Positions 23,101 to 34,065 of a stretch of DNA of 64,000 bases are shown here, in pieces (positions within the stretch are counted from its first letter, which is position 1; every line of letters starts with the position of its first letter). The stretch lies in the NCBI GenBank assembly GCA_026075535.2, contig AP026546.1, positions 558,001 through 622,000 of the forward strand, written 5' to 3'. The position numbers and the translations under genes are program-made. Below the pieces are notes generated by a model. The model searched no databases. It worked only from the letters and a program-made list of their open reading frames with translations, and was not told the origin of the DNA. The DNA is from Tricholoma matsutake. Its lineage: Eukaryota; Basidiomycota; Agaricomycetes; Agaricales; Tricholomataceae.

Positions 23101-23966
23101 CATGATCCCATGGCTTCCACACCGGCATTTGCTCAGACTCCTTCTTTTGGAACACTGACAAATGTTCATGATACACTTTTGGCACCCATTCCTCCACTGG
23201 CTTCTCCACCTTCACAATATTCTTGTCCCACAACTGTCCTCCACGAACTGCTCTAAAGGTTTGCTTCTGCTCTTCTTTCTCAATCATGTTCCCCATTTGG
23301 CATTTCCTCATCCTCCACTTCCTCCATTGTAACAGAATACTTTCTTGAACGTTCTTTCTCTTTCTCTTTCCTTTTTTCCTTCTTCATCTTCCTCCCATGC
23401 ACATTACATTCCTTAGGACAATGAGTCATTTGTACTTTCCCAGTTTTCCGATCAATTTCGGGATTATGCTTCTGTAACCATGGACATCCTATTATTAGAT
23501 TGGTTTTCCCAAGATCACACACTTCGAATATGGCTCACTCCTGATGCTCCTGTTACTTTAGTACCATAGTCACCTCCTCCTTGATAGTTCCTCCACGATT
23601 GACTGTTCCGTCAATATTGTACACCATTATAGGTTGCACCAGCTTGCGTGTGTTAATACCATTTCCGGTAATTAAGGATTGATTAATAAATAATCCTGTA
23701 GCACCACTGTCAAGCAATGCTTCCACATCAATAGCTGCATGCATGTCCACTGTCTTCAGTCCCACAGTCAAGGTGATTTTGGGTTCTATTCGCGCAGAGC
23801 GAATAAAGAATTTAGGGGTTTTTGGAAATGACATGTGACAATTTTCTTTGTCATGTGATTCGCAACAGTTGTACTCCTCCTCAATTTCCTTTTCTGATTT
23901 ACTCTGGGTTTCCTCAGATACTAATACATTGTAATGATTCTGGGTCACCAATAGGGAAACCTTCAC
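20159..23966 (-). pseudogene. gypsy Pol (PR-RT-RH-IN-chromodomain), broken
   Basis: Protease ALLDSGATGLFINQ (about 23735-23690). RT pieces: DAFLKEQLHKGYI (22985), [20 protein letters not shown] (about 22890), FIDDILIF (22617-22594) and FLGLTNYYHGFVHNF. RNase H: KSDASDFATGAVLS and DKEILGIIRALEAWRHYLEG. Integrase zinc finger with HHNMLIARHPG and CDTCMRGKKF, then DISVDFITRLP, ISDRRPQFAS and HPQTDGQTERMNQ. The C-terminal chromodomain reads EYIVEEILDSRL and FLIKWKNYTDENNSWEPE (about 20450-20270) and would target heterochromatin in related elements. At least six frames are needed, and TGA/TAG codons interrupt (for example after FTKLDL near 22800, where family members have Arg). The stop pattern fits CGA to TGA decay. 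Confidence 0.93.
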
Positions 23967-24009
23967 TGGGACTCTTCCACAAAATTCTTCTGCCTGCCTT
24001 CCTCCAGCT

Positions 24010-25059
24010 TCACTTCCTTATTGTAGCTTCCCTAATCTTTCTTTTCTGCCTACAATTCCTAGAAATGTGTCCTAACTGCCCACAGTTAAAACATTTAAGT
24101 GGGGCTCGTCTTCCTGCTTGATCAACCTCCATTGCCTCTGCTGGTGCTGCTGACTCCGTAACTATAGGTGTCACTGCCATGGCCAGTGGCTGTGCCCTCG
24201 GAGCTTGCATCTGAGGCCCCTTTCCTTTCTTGGACTTTCCTCCTGATGACTTTCCAAATTTACTACTTCCGTACATCAACTTTGACTCCACCTGTTCCTG
24301 CCGATATTGCCGGTCAAGGCGCATTGCCCAATTATACCACTCGTCCAACTTCTCTGGCATAGAAGGTAGTCGGTAGATAGACTTGAATAAAGAGGGATTT
24401 AATCCTGCTTTCAAAAACTCTACCAACGCAGCTTCTCCCATGTCTGTTTGCGAAGCTTCTGCTTTGAACTGCAAAATAAATTCATCCACCATTAAGGAAC
24501 CTTGGTGCATGGTCTTTAATTTAGCATTGGCTGTCGCCTTTGGATTAGGGTCTCCAAACTGTGCCTCCAATCTCTCCAGAAATTCCTTGAAGGTTGCAAA
24601 TGGTTTAGTTCCTGCAGCAATTTGATTAATAGCCTCATTTCTCCAGAACTGTGCTTTCCCCTCCTGAATGTATGAGAGAGCAAACATAATCCTAGACTCG
24701 GCTGTACGAAACTCTGGCTTCCTCCCATGGATGTACAATACTATAGAGCTGATGAAGGATTTTGTATTCTCCATGGTACCATCAAAGATTTGCGGGGGCG
24801 CATACTTAGGTAAGTGCACTTTTCCATTTCTGGATTTCTCCACCATCTCATCCTCCTGTGATATCCACTCCACCATCTCCTCCATCTCATCATATCTTTC
24901 TCCTATCATCTCTGGCTGTACTTCCGCTTGTCTGGGCTGTGATGCTGCCAATACTGACACTAATTGTGACATTTGTGCTGTGAGCGCATCAATTTTTGCC
25001 TCTAGTGCTGGTATGGGAACAGGATTAGGACCGGGATTAGAAGTTGAAGGTTCGGACAT
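24010..25059 (-). CDS. gypsy Gag
   Basis: Intact 349-codon frame, starting at an ATG about 500 bp inside the 5' LTR. It has an N-terminal low-complexity part with a heptad-like stretch (ALEAKIDALTAQMSQLVSVL). The Retrotrans_gag core follows (EGKAQFWRNEA, FKEFLERLEAQFGDP, LNPSLFKSIYRLPSMPEKLD), then a basic linker and a C-terminal CCHC knuckle CFNCGQLGHISRNC (about 24095-24050). Gag packages the element RNA in cytoplasmic particles. It is the only uninterrupted frame of this element, so it could still be expressed, though without matching Pol. Confidence 0.92.
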   Translation of the reverse strand: MSEPSTSNPGPNPVPIPALEAKIDALTAQMSQLVSVLAASQPRQAEVQPEMIGERYDEMEEMVEWISQEDEMVEKSRNGKVHLPKYAPPQIFDGTMENTKSFISSIVLYIHGRKPEFRTAESRIMFALSYIQEGKAQFWRNEAINQIAAGTKPFATFKEFLERLEAQFGDPNPKATANAKLKTMHQGSLMVDEFILQFKAEASQTDMGEAALVEFLKAGLNPSLFKSIYRLPSMPEKLDEWYNWAMRLDRQYRQEQVESKLMYGSSKFGKSSGGKSKKGKGPQMQAPRAQPLAMAVTPIVTESAAPAEAMEVDQAGRRAPLKCFNCGQLGHISRNCRQKRKIREATIRK

Positions 25060-25563
25060 AATTGTAGAATCTGTGATGAATCACTTCTTCGACAAATTCA
25101 AAATTTTTTTTTTTTCTTTTTCTTCGAGACCTCTCCAAACGTCTATGGGTCACGTGATAAGGTTCGTCAAGGTTCGTCAATGGTTCATTGTTCGTCGGGC
25201 GCCTATTTTGACACTTCGGATCGGATCAATAACCCTTCCAACAGTGCCTGATCTCGGAGATAACACTGAATTTGGCTTGTAACTAAAATAGTCATCTGAA
25301 TAGAGTGATGTAAATCATAACTAAACCAGATCCGATCGGTTGTCTGGTTGCAGCTGTCCTAATGACGAGCGCTGCCTCTTGATCACTGGCAGTTGCAATG
25401 TAAGGCGAGGCCTGGTGTCAGCTTACGAAAGAAAAGGTAGATTATGTATATACAAGTACTTCCGGCTCATGCCGAAAGGATGAGTAATCGGATGTGGTGC
25501 AGTGAAACAATGATGTATGCACAAGTAAGAGAAGGTGCACTGATATGGGAAGTTGTGTTCTTC

Positions 25564-25965
25564 TGTTAGGGTGACACCCACTATCTACTAGCTAAGACTG
25601 TGCAGGTTCTCTCTACAGGAAGGGGGTGGGATCTGCACTCATGATGGGGGAAATGATGGTTTTGATGTGTGGAGTTATTAATAGGTGAGTTTGTTGAAAT
25701 AGGCCTTTCACACCAAAAACATAGGTGGAATACCTAAGAGAACACAACTGGGGTCCCCTAGGCATATATTTAGGGTTTATATACTATGTTACATATATTG
25801 TACATTGTTGTTACCGATGCACTCATACATGCATGTACATTTTGATGTGTGCAAAATAAAATTCTCACATTATCAAAATGTAGCGTCATTTGGCATCATG
25901 TAGCGTAATTCGACATAATAAAATAAAAATGAAAGTTTATTAGGTAATGGGGTGGTTTCCTAACA
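25564..25965 (-). repeat. gypsy 5' LTR
   Basis: 402 bp, same termini as the other LTR. In element orientation it drives transcription leftwards; TATATAA near 25783-25777. Followed by a leader of about 500 bp up to the Gag start at 25059, which holds a poly-T-rich run near 25105-25125. Confidence 0.95.
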
Positions 25966-25970
25966 AAAAT

Positions 25971-26473
25971 TAGTTGCTGATGTGTTTTGCTTGCAGGCTT
26001 GGGTACTGGTTTACTGGGGAGTATGGTATGCCAGTTATACTCAAAATGTTCATAGATTTCAGAAGGAAGAGCTTTACTTCAAGGGACTGTCAGCACAGGG
26101 GTGTGCAGAGGCACTTGCTAGTAAGTTGGGTCAGAAGGATTTAAAACCGGAGCTGAGAGCAGACTCGAGATGGTAAATTTTATTGATCACATCGATCACA
26201 CTCCAAATAACTAGGCATTTGACCCACTTTCTTGATTTACCACCGAGATCTGTCAAGACAATTTGTGAACAATCTATAAAATCTATCTTCCTCGATTTCT
26301 CTCGATCTTATTCAAGTTTGTGCAGGGCTACCAGTGGTAAACAGGTGTAGTACCAAGTACACATTTTCACAAAATTGGCTACATGAACGTCAGCAAATGC
26401 TGCAGATCGGTTCGAGTTCAGTGCTTACTAGTACATACAATTGGAACTCATGTATTTGCCATAAGGTATCCAT
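25971..26473. other. no gene seen
   Basis: One plus frame (25982-26176) is unrecognised. Otherwise featureless. Confidence 0.35.
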
Positions 26474-27310
26474 TTAACACTGATGAAAACTTGACACCTT
26501 CTTCGACATAATTGCAAAGCAGGTGGTACACTGCTCAAAAAAGGCTTTGAAGACCTGGGCTGAAAGTCCTGACAAAGCATCCAGGTGGTCAAGGGCTTCC
26601 ATAGAATCACAGATCGTGACCATCCTGTCATTTTCAGAACATACATGTGATGCAACACAGATGCATGTCATTAGACTATTGCAGTCAAGGCACTGGAAAA
26701 ACATGTGCTGGAACTCACTGCAAGACAGTCCTGCATCCTGTATGGCATCCAGGCGATATAACTTCGAGTAGTACGATTCATGAGGATCGGTGGGTGCATG
26801 AAACTTTGAAAAGTTAATTTCTATTTGAATTCATAAGTGGATTGCACACAAAGAACAGCCGAAGCATACCCTCAACACTAATGGGCTTGAATAGGTTACT
26901 CCGAGCCGAGTACCTTGTTGATACAGCAGCATTTGAATCATGCTGGGCTGCCTCCGATTCTGTAATGAAATGAAAATAAAAAATTGTTTGCATCAGGGCC
27001 TGAGTTTGATGCACCTGCAAAACCTCCTATTACTCCAGATTCAGGATTGTCCAAGAAAGTTGGAATGAGGGTGGGCACAATCCTATCTAAATAAATGATG
27101 ATGGCATACAGGATCTGTGTTGGATGGTTCTGTAAAGCTTCTGCCAGCAGAGGTCCTGCAGTGACTAAATCAACTAGATGCAGGGTGGATTCACAATGGG
27201 TTGTATGATTGGTCCCAGCCCAAGCTGGAGGTGTATGGAGGTTATCCATGCGACCTTGAACTTCAAAAGAAGGTGTCATCAGAGGACGACTGTGAAAGAA
27301 TTTGTGAGGC
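26474..27310 (-). CDS. tandem C2HC zinc-binding protein, unrecognised family
   Basis: Minus-strand, probably two or three exons. The N-terminal part (from about 27285) reads MTPSFEVQGR, then STLHLVDLVTAGPLLAEALQ and LYAIIIYLDRIVPTLIPTFL; the middle part reads NLFKPISVEGMLRLFFVCNP. The C-terminal exon (about 26785-26474) carries two copies of one motif. Copy one is CLDC, 11 residues, HVC (start GLSCSEFQHMFFQC); copy two is CTTC, 11 residues, HQC (start GLSAQVFKAFFEQC). The shared spacing C-x2-C-x11-H-x-C suggests two small zinc-binding units. Similar C-termini occur, as far as I recall, in multi-copy agaric hypothetical proteins. Exon borders were not proven and an intron or frame break lies near 26815. 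Function unknown. Confidence 0.45.
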
Positions 27311-27453
27311 CACCAGGGCAGCTCAGTACATAGACCTAATATTCCTGCTGGCAAGCTATATAAGTACTCAAAAAGGACCAGGTACAGTCTTACCGTGACA
27401 GTCCAGCGACCGACCACATGACAGGCTAAACTGGTGACTCGGAACCATAGCAA

Positions 27454-28625
27454 ACAGTCATGGTTGGCACCAGGCTAACTGCAGTGCAATGAGTATGTTG
27501 TTGAGGCAACAAATTGAATGGAAATAAGTTTCTGAGGTCGCTTCAAAGGCTTGACAGAGGATTGTCAAGGTGACTGAATGGAAAGATAAAGATTGGCAGG
27601 ATCACATTCACCATTCACCCTGAAGTGACCGCCACTAGATGTTGTGCACCATGTGATTTTCGAAATACGAGTCAGTAACCCAATCAAACTTATTTGTTAG
27701 GTCGTCCTGGTGAATTTTGACAGACTCATTCGAATGAGTTTTTGAAAAAAATAATTTTGTTCAAGACATGGCACCAGAGACTCTGGACTCAGATGGAATG
27801 CATCACATAATTCTATGTCAGTCTTAGCATAACAGCAACTCGGAGTACACTACTCTTTCTATACCACTAGAATAACACTAAAAGTAAACAGGCAGTAGGC
27901 TATTATTACAAATGGTGCAATGGACTCTGTGAATCAGTTGACAAGTCCAAGAAGCGTTACATGAGCATCAAGGTACGATAGCTGAAACAATTTGAACACA
28001 CCATTTACACTTCAACATTCATATTTCTCAATGCATTGCAAAATGTATTCAGCACTTTGTTAATAATAGTGAGCTTGATGGCCGTTGCATGGACTAAAAG
28101 CTCATAATCCTTGAGACCACTTTGATATGCCGATAATTCCGCCTCTAGAGCGATCTTGTCCTTTCTCATGAATTAGATGACAAGTGTGAGCTGTGTGATT
28201 CTCATTTGAGAAGTCCTTATACATCCTCTAGCTTCAAAAAAAAAAACACATCTATAACATGAGGGTTACATACAATGGCAGATGTGGTAGCCTGGTTGGG
28301 TAACCATCCCATTAGTACATAAACTTTGACATGGAAGTCATATTGCAAGAAGTTATATGCACTGCAAGTGCATATGGAGGCAGGAGGGTCGGTGAGTCAG
28401 GCATATTATAGGGAACTGACTCGCAGGACATGGTGGACATAGTGGATTGAGGGTGTCTTAACCAAACAGGAAATGAACCTCCATATACAAGTCACAGCCA
28501 TCGTTGCAGCAGTCACCATGGCCATCGAGCACTCATTGAGCACTCTGCACTCTCTCCCTCTCCTTCACAAGAAGGGCCTTACTAAGCTCATGAGTGATAT
28601 ACCATTTGAACAGCATAGCAGCCTC
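27454..28625. other. no gene seen
   Basis: AT-rich, no frame above 60 codons and no recognisable repeat. Short poly-A run near 28238-28247. Confidence 0.4.
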
Positions 28626-29063
28626 TCATGTCATCCCGACATCTGACTGGAAAACCTGGGTCTCGTGGGCCTCAACAGTTGCGAGGTAGGTGATGTGAAG
28701 CTTGCATAAGTTTTCCTCATACTGGTGAAAGCTTAACGATGGATAAAGCCTGTGAAGATCACTAAGGGTCTTTGTGATGTCAAATGGATCTTTCACGCAA
28801 TCCTCTAAGTTGTGGCTTGGATCAGCTTCGAAGTACATCGCATTTTGATGAGTAAGGCGAGCATGGTTGATGATATTTTGTGCATTGGTGGAATGCATGT
28901 TATGGTTTGCAACTAAGGAAAGACCAGCAGATGAGCCATCACTATTAGGTGAACATGCTTCCTTGTTACCTTGCAGTATGACAGAACTCTTTGGTCCACA
29001 GGACAACAACTTAGAAAGAGCGCTAATGAGGCAGAAAGTGAGCTGGACTTCAACATAAGTCAC
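28626..29063 (-). CDS. unrecognised coding-like exon
   Basis: A 145-codon minus frame (KTLSDLHRLYPSLSFHQYEE, NLCKLHITYLATVEAHETQV) with ordinary protein composition. Family not recognised. It may be an exon of a larger minus-strand gene extending to 32.4 kb. Confidence 0.35.
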   Translation of the reverse strand: MTYVEVQLTFCLISALSKLLSCGPKSSVILQGNKEACSPNSDGSSAGLSLVANHNMHSTNAQNIINHARLTHQNAMYFEADPSHNLEDCVKDPFDITKTLSDLHRLYPSLSFHQYEENLCKLHITYLATVEAHETQVFQSDVGMT

Positions 29064-29598
29064 AGTGGCTTATATAGTGCGATATTGCGAGGATAGGGTA
29101 ATGAGTAACCAAATCTTTGTTGCTAGGAAGCAAGGTTGTAGACCGTAGTAAACATCAGTAGAACTTATGTAACATGAACTGCAGTCGAGAGTGACTCCCA
29201 TGCATGTGGGCTGACTGTCCCACAGTTCGATCACAAACTTGAACTTGAATGGAACAACTTTAAATTTAGAGGGCAGGCGTTGCCACGTCATCTTCCTAAT
29301 AAAGAGGTGTCTTCAGCTATGCTATACATAGCTAATGATATCCAGTAAGAGGCCAAGAGATATAATACGACATGGTGGATAATCTGAGTCAAAGCAACAG
29401 GTAGTAACATAGTAGTAAGTAGAGATGAGTCCAGCAACAGTACTTGTAGCAAACAGTAAAGTAAGCTAACTACAATGAGAGAACAAAAGGAAAGCTCTCG
29501 ACAAGAGCAATAGCACTGCAGTAATATGAAAGGAATTACAAGTGATAAGAGAAATGTACAGTGGAGTCAGCATAGTGGCACATAACTGTGCATAAGAT

Positions 29599-32400
29599 TC
29601 AGAAATATACATAAAGCGAGGGCATGCGGGGTTCTGAGCTCGGGTGAGTTGCACTTGATATTCCAACATAGCCTTCACACAAGCTGGACCCAGCCTCTTT
29701 TTGGCAATGCTCAGTCTCCCCCTTTAGCTTCGAATTCCTCCCACCTATATGCAAATCCAACCATGAGCAGAAGGTCACATGTAAGGAATGCAAATGAACA
29801 TACTGCTGCTGTGCTTCTTCGGTCAGGAATGCCTGAATGACATTGGCTATGGTTTGAGGACCCTTCAAGAGCTTTGCATGAGGAGCCTTCATCTGGTGAA
29901 TGAGCATCCAGATGTTGTTGAGAATGCCTTGTAGGTTGCCAATGACCGATCGACCCTGGACACCACCTTTCCACTCAAATGGGATGGTAGTCATCTTAGG
30001 AACTGATGTTCAGTATTTACACAACTAGATTGAAAGCCAAAATCTCACAAAAACAAGGACCCAGCAGTAGCCAACAAGGCTACCTCTCTGAGCCCTGTTG
30101 ATCCTGAGTATATGGATTGATAGATGCCACTCTGGTACATTTTGAAGATCACCTTTGCAATGCCTTCGGCTCTGTAAAATGACCGAACATACCCATAGCA
30201 TGCAGGATTCGCCAGAAAAGAGGCCAATACTTGCTAAAGAAGGAAGAGCTTAAGGCTAGTGCTCAAAAGGACAATAGAAAAAAGCAACTGACCTCTTTCT
30301 TAGCCTCATCTATGCAGTCCCTCTGGATACTCATGGCCGCTGCTCACCCCAATTGTCGGAACATCTTTCCTTCCCCATTGGAACCTTTGGACCCCAGCCT
30401 GCATTGCTGCCCTGTATGATTGAGATCCAGTGTCGAGCATTGGGCTGACACCACCAAGGTTCTGGAAAATTTCCAACATTTGCAACCAAATTACATCTCG
30501 AATGGCCTTCAGGGTTGAGACCTGCGCCTCCTCGATGATCTTCAAGAGGCTGCATTGTTCTGCCAGGCCTAGAACTCCATCAGCTCCCAAAATGACTGGC
30601 AGAGAGTAGGGAGGCCGCTTACTGATGTTGATTAGCCTTCATTCAGGTTCTGGGAGGCTGTCTTGATGACAGTCTGTAACCCTCATGAGGGCCCCTTCTG
30701 CATAGTGCTCGCTTTTGTTTGTTCCGTCCATTCCGACCCCATTCCAGGTTGGAGGACCGAAAAGGATGTCTGTGTTTGATACAGTAAATGTGTCCTGGAG
30801 AAGACCTGACCAGAATCGGATTTTATCAGCCTTCAACTTCGCAAGCACACCCTCTACCCTCTCATTTAAGGTTTTTTTAGTAATCGAGCTGGTCAAGCTG
30901 ATGGATGAGGGCGATCAGGGAACAAGGGCAGGTGATATTTGTAGTTGAAGGGGGTCCAAGGCTGGTTCGTGCTGCAGGAGTCCACCATTAGGTTGTCCAA
31001 AGCCTGATCTGCTGCAATCAGGGAGCTTACCAGGCCAAAGGGCAGAATGCCATCTGCTACCTCAGCTTCTTCAGGGTACAACTGGCTGTCAGCATCCTGC
31101 AGCTGGATAAAGCAAGCATTTTCTGCTGCCTGGCAAATAACAGGCTGATAAGCCACATCAGCTGGGATTTGCTGGGGGGATCTATGCATTGCTTCAGCAG
31201 GAGAGCTAACAGAGAGACTCAGAGCTAAGACGATGGAATAATTCAAATTGAATAATCGTGAGAGAACATTGGGAATATCCCATGGGCACAGATAGACAGG
31301 CTAAGCACCCAGGGTTCTGCTTGCCTGTTGATGCTCGCTTCTGAGTTGTTGTTACAGCAATGGCTGGCAGGCAGTTGGGAGGTAGTTGGCAGACACTCAT
31401 CATTGCCATGACCTAGGTTGACCAGATAAACCAAAGCTAGCAAATAGTGAAGTGGAATGAATTACAGATTCATATTAAGTACACACTGCTATGATATCAT
31501 GTAATGTCACATTGAAAGGCTGTAAGCCGAGTATGAATGCTGCAGAAGTCCAACACTCACCAGGGCAAACTCTAATCCCCATTCCCTGAATCAAAGCTTA
31601 CAGCAGGCATAACCAACTTAAGTGGCTCAACAGCATGGGGTGAAGGAGTGTAAAGGTTGTAAGGGCATGGTGAACCCATAGTGAGCTCAGGTAATCATTC
31701 AGAAGTTGGCAGCAGAGCTCCTTCCGAGGAAGCGATGGAGCCTTGCAGCTGCTTTGCTGCATGGGCTAGATACCGAACATTCCATCCGGCCTCTTCTAGA
31801 TCATGCTGCATCTTGTCCAGCTGCACCTGGGAGGTGCGGAGCTCCACATGACTGTCATGGATGAGGCGGTTAACGTTATCCACCATGTGCTCCATGTTGC
31901 CCACAAAAGCAGGTGTGATTGATGAGGGTTCAGAAGATACAGATTTCATACCCTATAAACAATGTTAGTGTCTTCAGCCAGATATAAAAGGCAAATAACT
32001 CACATCTGTCGCTCCTAACACCTCAGATAGAGCATTATCAGAACAGATAGACTGTGAGGAATCCAATGAGGGTCAAGGCATTTGCGAGAAAGAACACTCC
32101 TGTGGTGGAGTTTCCTATGTCAGAAAATTCACTGACAGCATTTCACTGCATGAGAAGCTTGACTGACTGCCAAAGAGCTGCATGCTGCTTCATAAGTGCT
32201 TCTGGCTGGCCAGAATTTACAAGGGAAGTTTGAAATGGATTATTGTGTCCTGCGGTGCCACTAGCGCTTTGCAGATTTGGAGAATGGTTGGTATCAATGA
32301 AAAACTGTTTCAGCTCATGGAGACCGCTCTTGACCTTTGCTGTTATGGACTTTAGTATGTCCATTGCTACCAGCAGCATTGAGTTCAGAAAGTTACGCAT
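29599..32400 (-). CDS. possible multi-exon gene, unrecognised
   Basis: Successive minus frames at 32400-32143, 31949-31695, 31246-30893, 30896-30639, 30590-30306 and 29994-29599 have protein-like composition: LKSITAKVKSGLHELKQFFI, MEHMVDNVNRLIHDSHVELR (coiled-coil-like), ACFIQLQDADSQLYPEEAEV, LNERVEGVLAKLKADKIRFW and NLQGILNNIWMLIHQMKAPH. They share strand and spacing typical of exons, but I could not prove the splices and recognise no domain. It may be a transposon-borne protein. The whole is weakly supported. Confidence 0.3.
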
Positions 32401-32827
32401 GTCTTGAGTTGTTAGACTTACCTCATTGTGGACTGCTGCTTGATGTGGGATGATGCAAGTTGAAAGTCACATAGTGCCGACTCGGATCAAACCTGGATCA
32501 AACAGTCATGTGGCATCAGGAAATCAAAAATATTCTTGTAACTTTTTATGTGAAAGACAAGTTTATGAATGTGCCTCCGGCACTTGGCTTGTGTTGCTTG
32601 CCTTGGTAAAGGGACTAGAGGGTGCCCTACATGTTTCTCCTATTTTTTACATTTGTCCTATATTTTTCCTCACCTCTTTTGGGTTCAGAAGCCAGCAAAA
32701 ACCAAAATGCAGGATTACTGATGCTTATTGTGTTGAAGTTGCAGTCTTTGAAAATGTGGGAAAAAACTTTTACTGTGCCTCACAACTGGTTTCAAGGAGT
32801 CTGAGGAAAGCTCTGATATTTATCTAG

Positions 32828-33129
32828 CTTTATCAGCATAGTACTAACTTGAAGTGTCAAGAGTTTCAAAACTGTCTTGGAATCTACAACGAGGGCAACA
32901 GTTCTCCTTCAGAATTGGAATATACATTGACTGACATATATTATATTTATCTACATATAGCCTAACTTGAAACTAAAGGGAAGATGGCGTGATGATGCTG
33001 GTACAACTATGGGCCAAGCTCTGGACAAGCCCATTCTGTTGAATGCCTGCAAGAACAGGGGTACATCGCCTTATCATTTTTTGTTCATTTTTTGTTAGTA
33101 TGCAGTATACAGTGACAGAAGTTGTCTGG
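32828..33129. other. no gene seen
   Basis: AT-rich sequence leading into the inverted-repeat arm at 33130. A 125-codon plus frame just upstream (32450-32827) is unrecognised. Confidence 0.3.
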
Positions 33130-33548
33130 CTTATCAAAGCATATCCATTCATATTCTTATAGGCAGGCCGCCTATGTCAATAAATGTATTCTGGTGATTA
33201 TGAATATTTGTTCAATATTTGGGATTACTATGTCAGGACTCGATATTGGATGCACTCAAGTCATGTGATCTGGGGCATTCTCCGAGTCAGGCTTTTCCTT
33301 TAACTTCTTGAACTTGTTTCACTCCCAGGGCCCAACTTGAATGCATCTGCAGACTCTTTTGACATATTATAGTCCCTCACCTTCTGCCAATTGTCCTGGG
33401 ATTTGAGAGCAGAGTTAGCATGGTTGCGGACTCTGTTGTTTCAAACGGCATAATATTCACCTTCACCTTCTGCCCTGGGATTCGAGCACAGAGTTAGCAT
33501 GGTTGCGGACTCTGTTGTTTGACGTAACACCCCCCCTCACCTAATTGC
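33130..33548 (+). repeat. left arm of a 420-bp inverted repeat, with two hp1 units
   Basis: Matches 40562-40985 in reverse: gcatatccattcatattctt, gtcaataaatgtattctg, gattatgaatatttgttcaa, tcaggactcgatattgga, then two hp1 units (about 33410-33445 and 33480-33525) and accccccctcacctaattgc. In the other copy this sequence begins about 60 bp after the Plavaka stop codon, so it is probably the 3' terminal region of a Plavaka-type element. Confidence 0.8.
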
Positions 33549-33644
33549 CCAGTTCCCTGACCATCTCAGAGTCTCCTTTGAACTTTAACAACATGAACTG
33601 ATCATGCCAGCTCTGATATCCATTTCATGGTTGCGACGCCCAGA

Positions 33645-34065
33645 GCTATTTCCTGAAAACCATGGGAGATACGTCTCCACAGGTGTGTAAGGAAGTGCCT
33701 TCTTGGTGGTGCTTTTGGACATGGCTTTATCAGAGCTTACCCCGAAAGCCATAGGTGTGTAGGGATGGATGGATATGTTCGACTTTCTCGAGTGGTTTAA
33801 CGGCGGTGAGACTTACTCACAAAACTGATCATACCGGGTCCAATATCTGAGGCTGCAATGAAGTCTGTACCACAAGCTTACTCCTGAAAACCGTAGGAGA
33901 TATGTCTCTGCAGGTGTGTAAGGACATGTTTTGCAGGAATTATTTTTGGATGCAATCTTTACCAGAGCTTACCCTGAAAGCCATAGGAGATAAGTCTCCG
34001 CAGGTGTGTAAGGATGGGTGGATATGTTCTACCTCTGGAGTGGTCCTACAGCAGCGAAACTTATT
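33645..34065 (+). repeat. hp2 palindromic repeats
   Basis: Units with ggagatacgtctcc (33665-33678), ggagatatgtctct (near 33896) and ggagataagtctcc (near 33987), each followed by rcaggtgtgtaagg and each preceded by cgaaagccatagg-like sequence. A degenerate unit without the palindrome lies near 33745. Between them recurs tggatatgttc and gagtggtttaacggcggtga. Confidence 0.75.

Larger units (their letters stand above)
19746..25965 (-). mobile_element. complete but inactive Ty3/gypsy chromodomain retrotransposon
   Basis: Two 402-bp LTRs (TGTTAGG...CCTAACA) flank gag and pol on the minus strand. Target duplication aaaat is exact (19741-19745 and 25966-25970). The polypurine tract lies next to the 3' LTR (minus-strand AAAAGGGGGG, 20150-20160). 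Pol order is protease, RT, RNase H, integrase, chromodomain, the chromovirus/Tf1-sushi layout. A TATA box (TATATAA on the minus strand) sits in each LTR (about 19960 and 25780). The sequence just inside the 5' LTR (gaagaacacaact on the minus strand) is not an obvious tRNA-primed binding site. Frame changes and stops in pol make it non-autonomous. Confidence 0.96.

Noticed and set aside
32450..32827. 125-codon plus-strand frame
   Set aside because: No recognisable motif, low complexity hydrophobic stretch, no splice or homology support.
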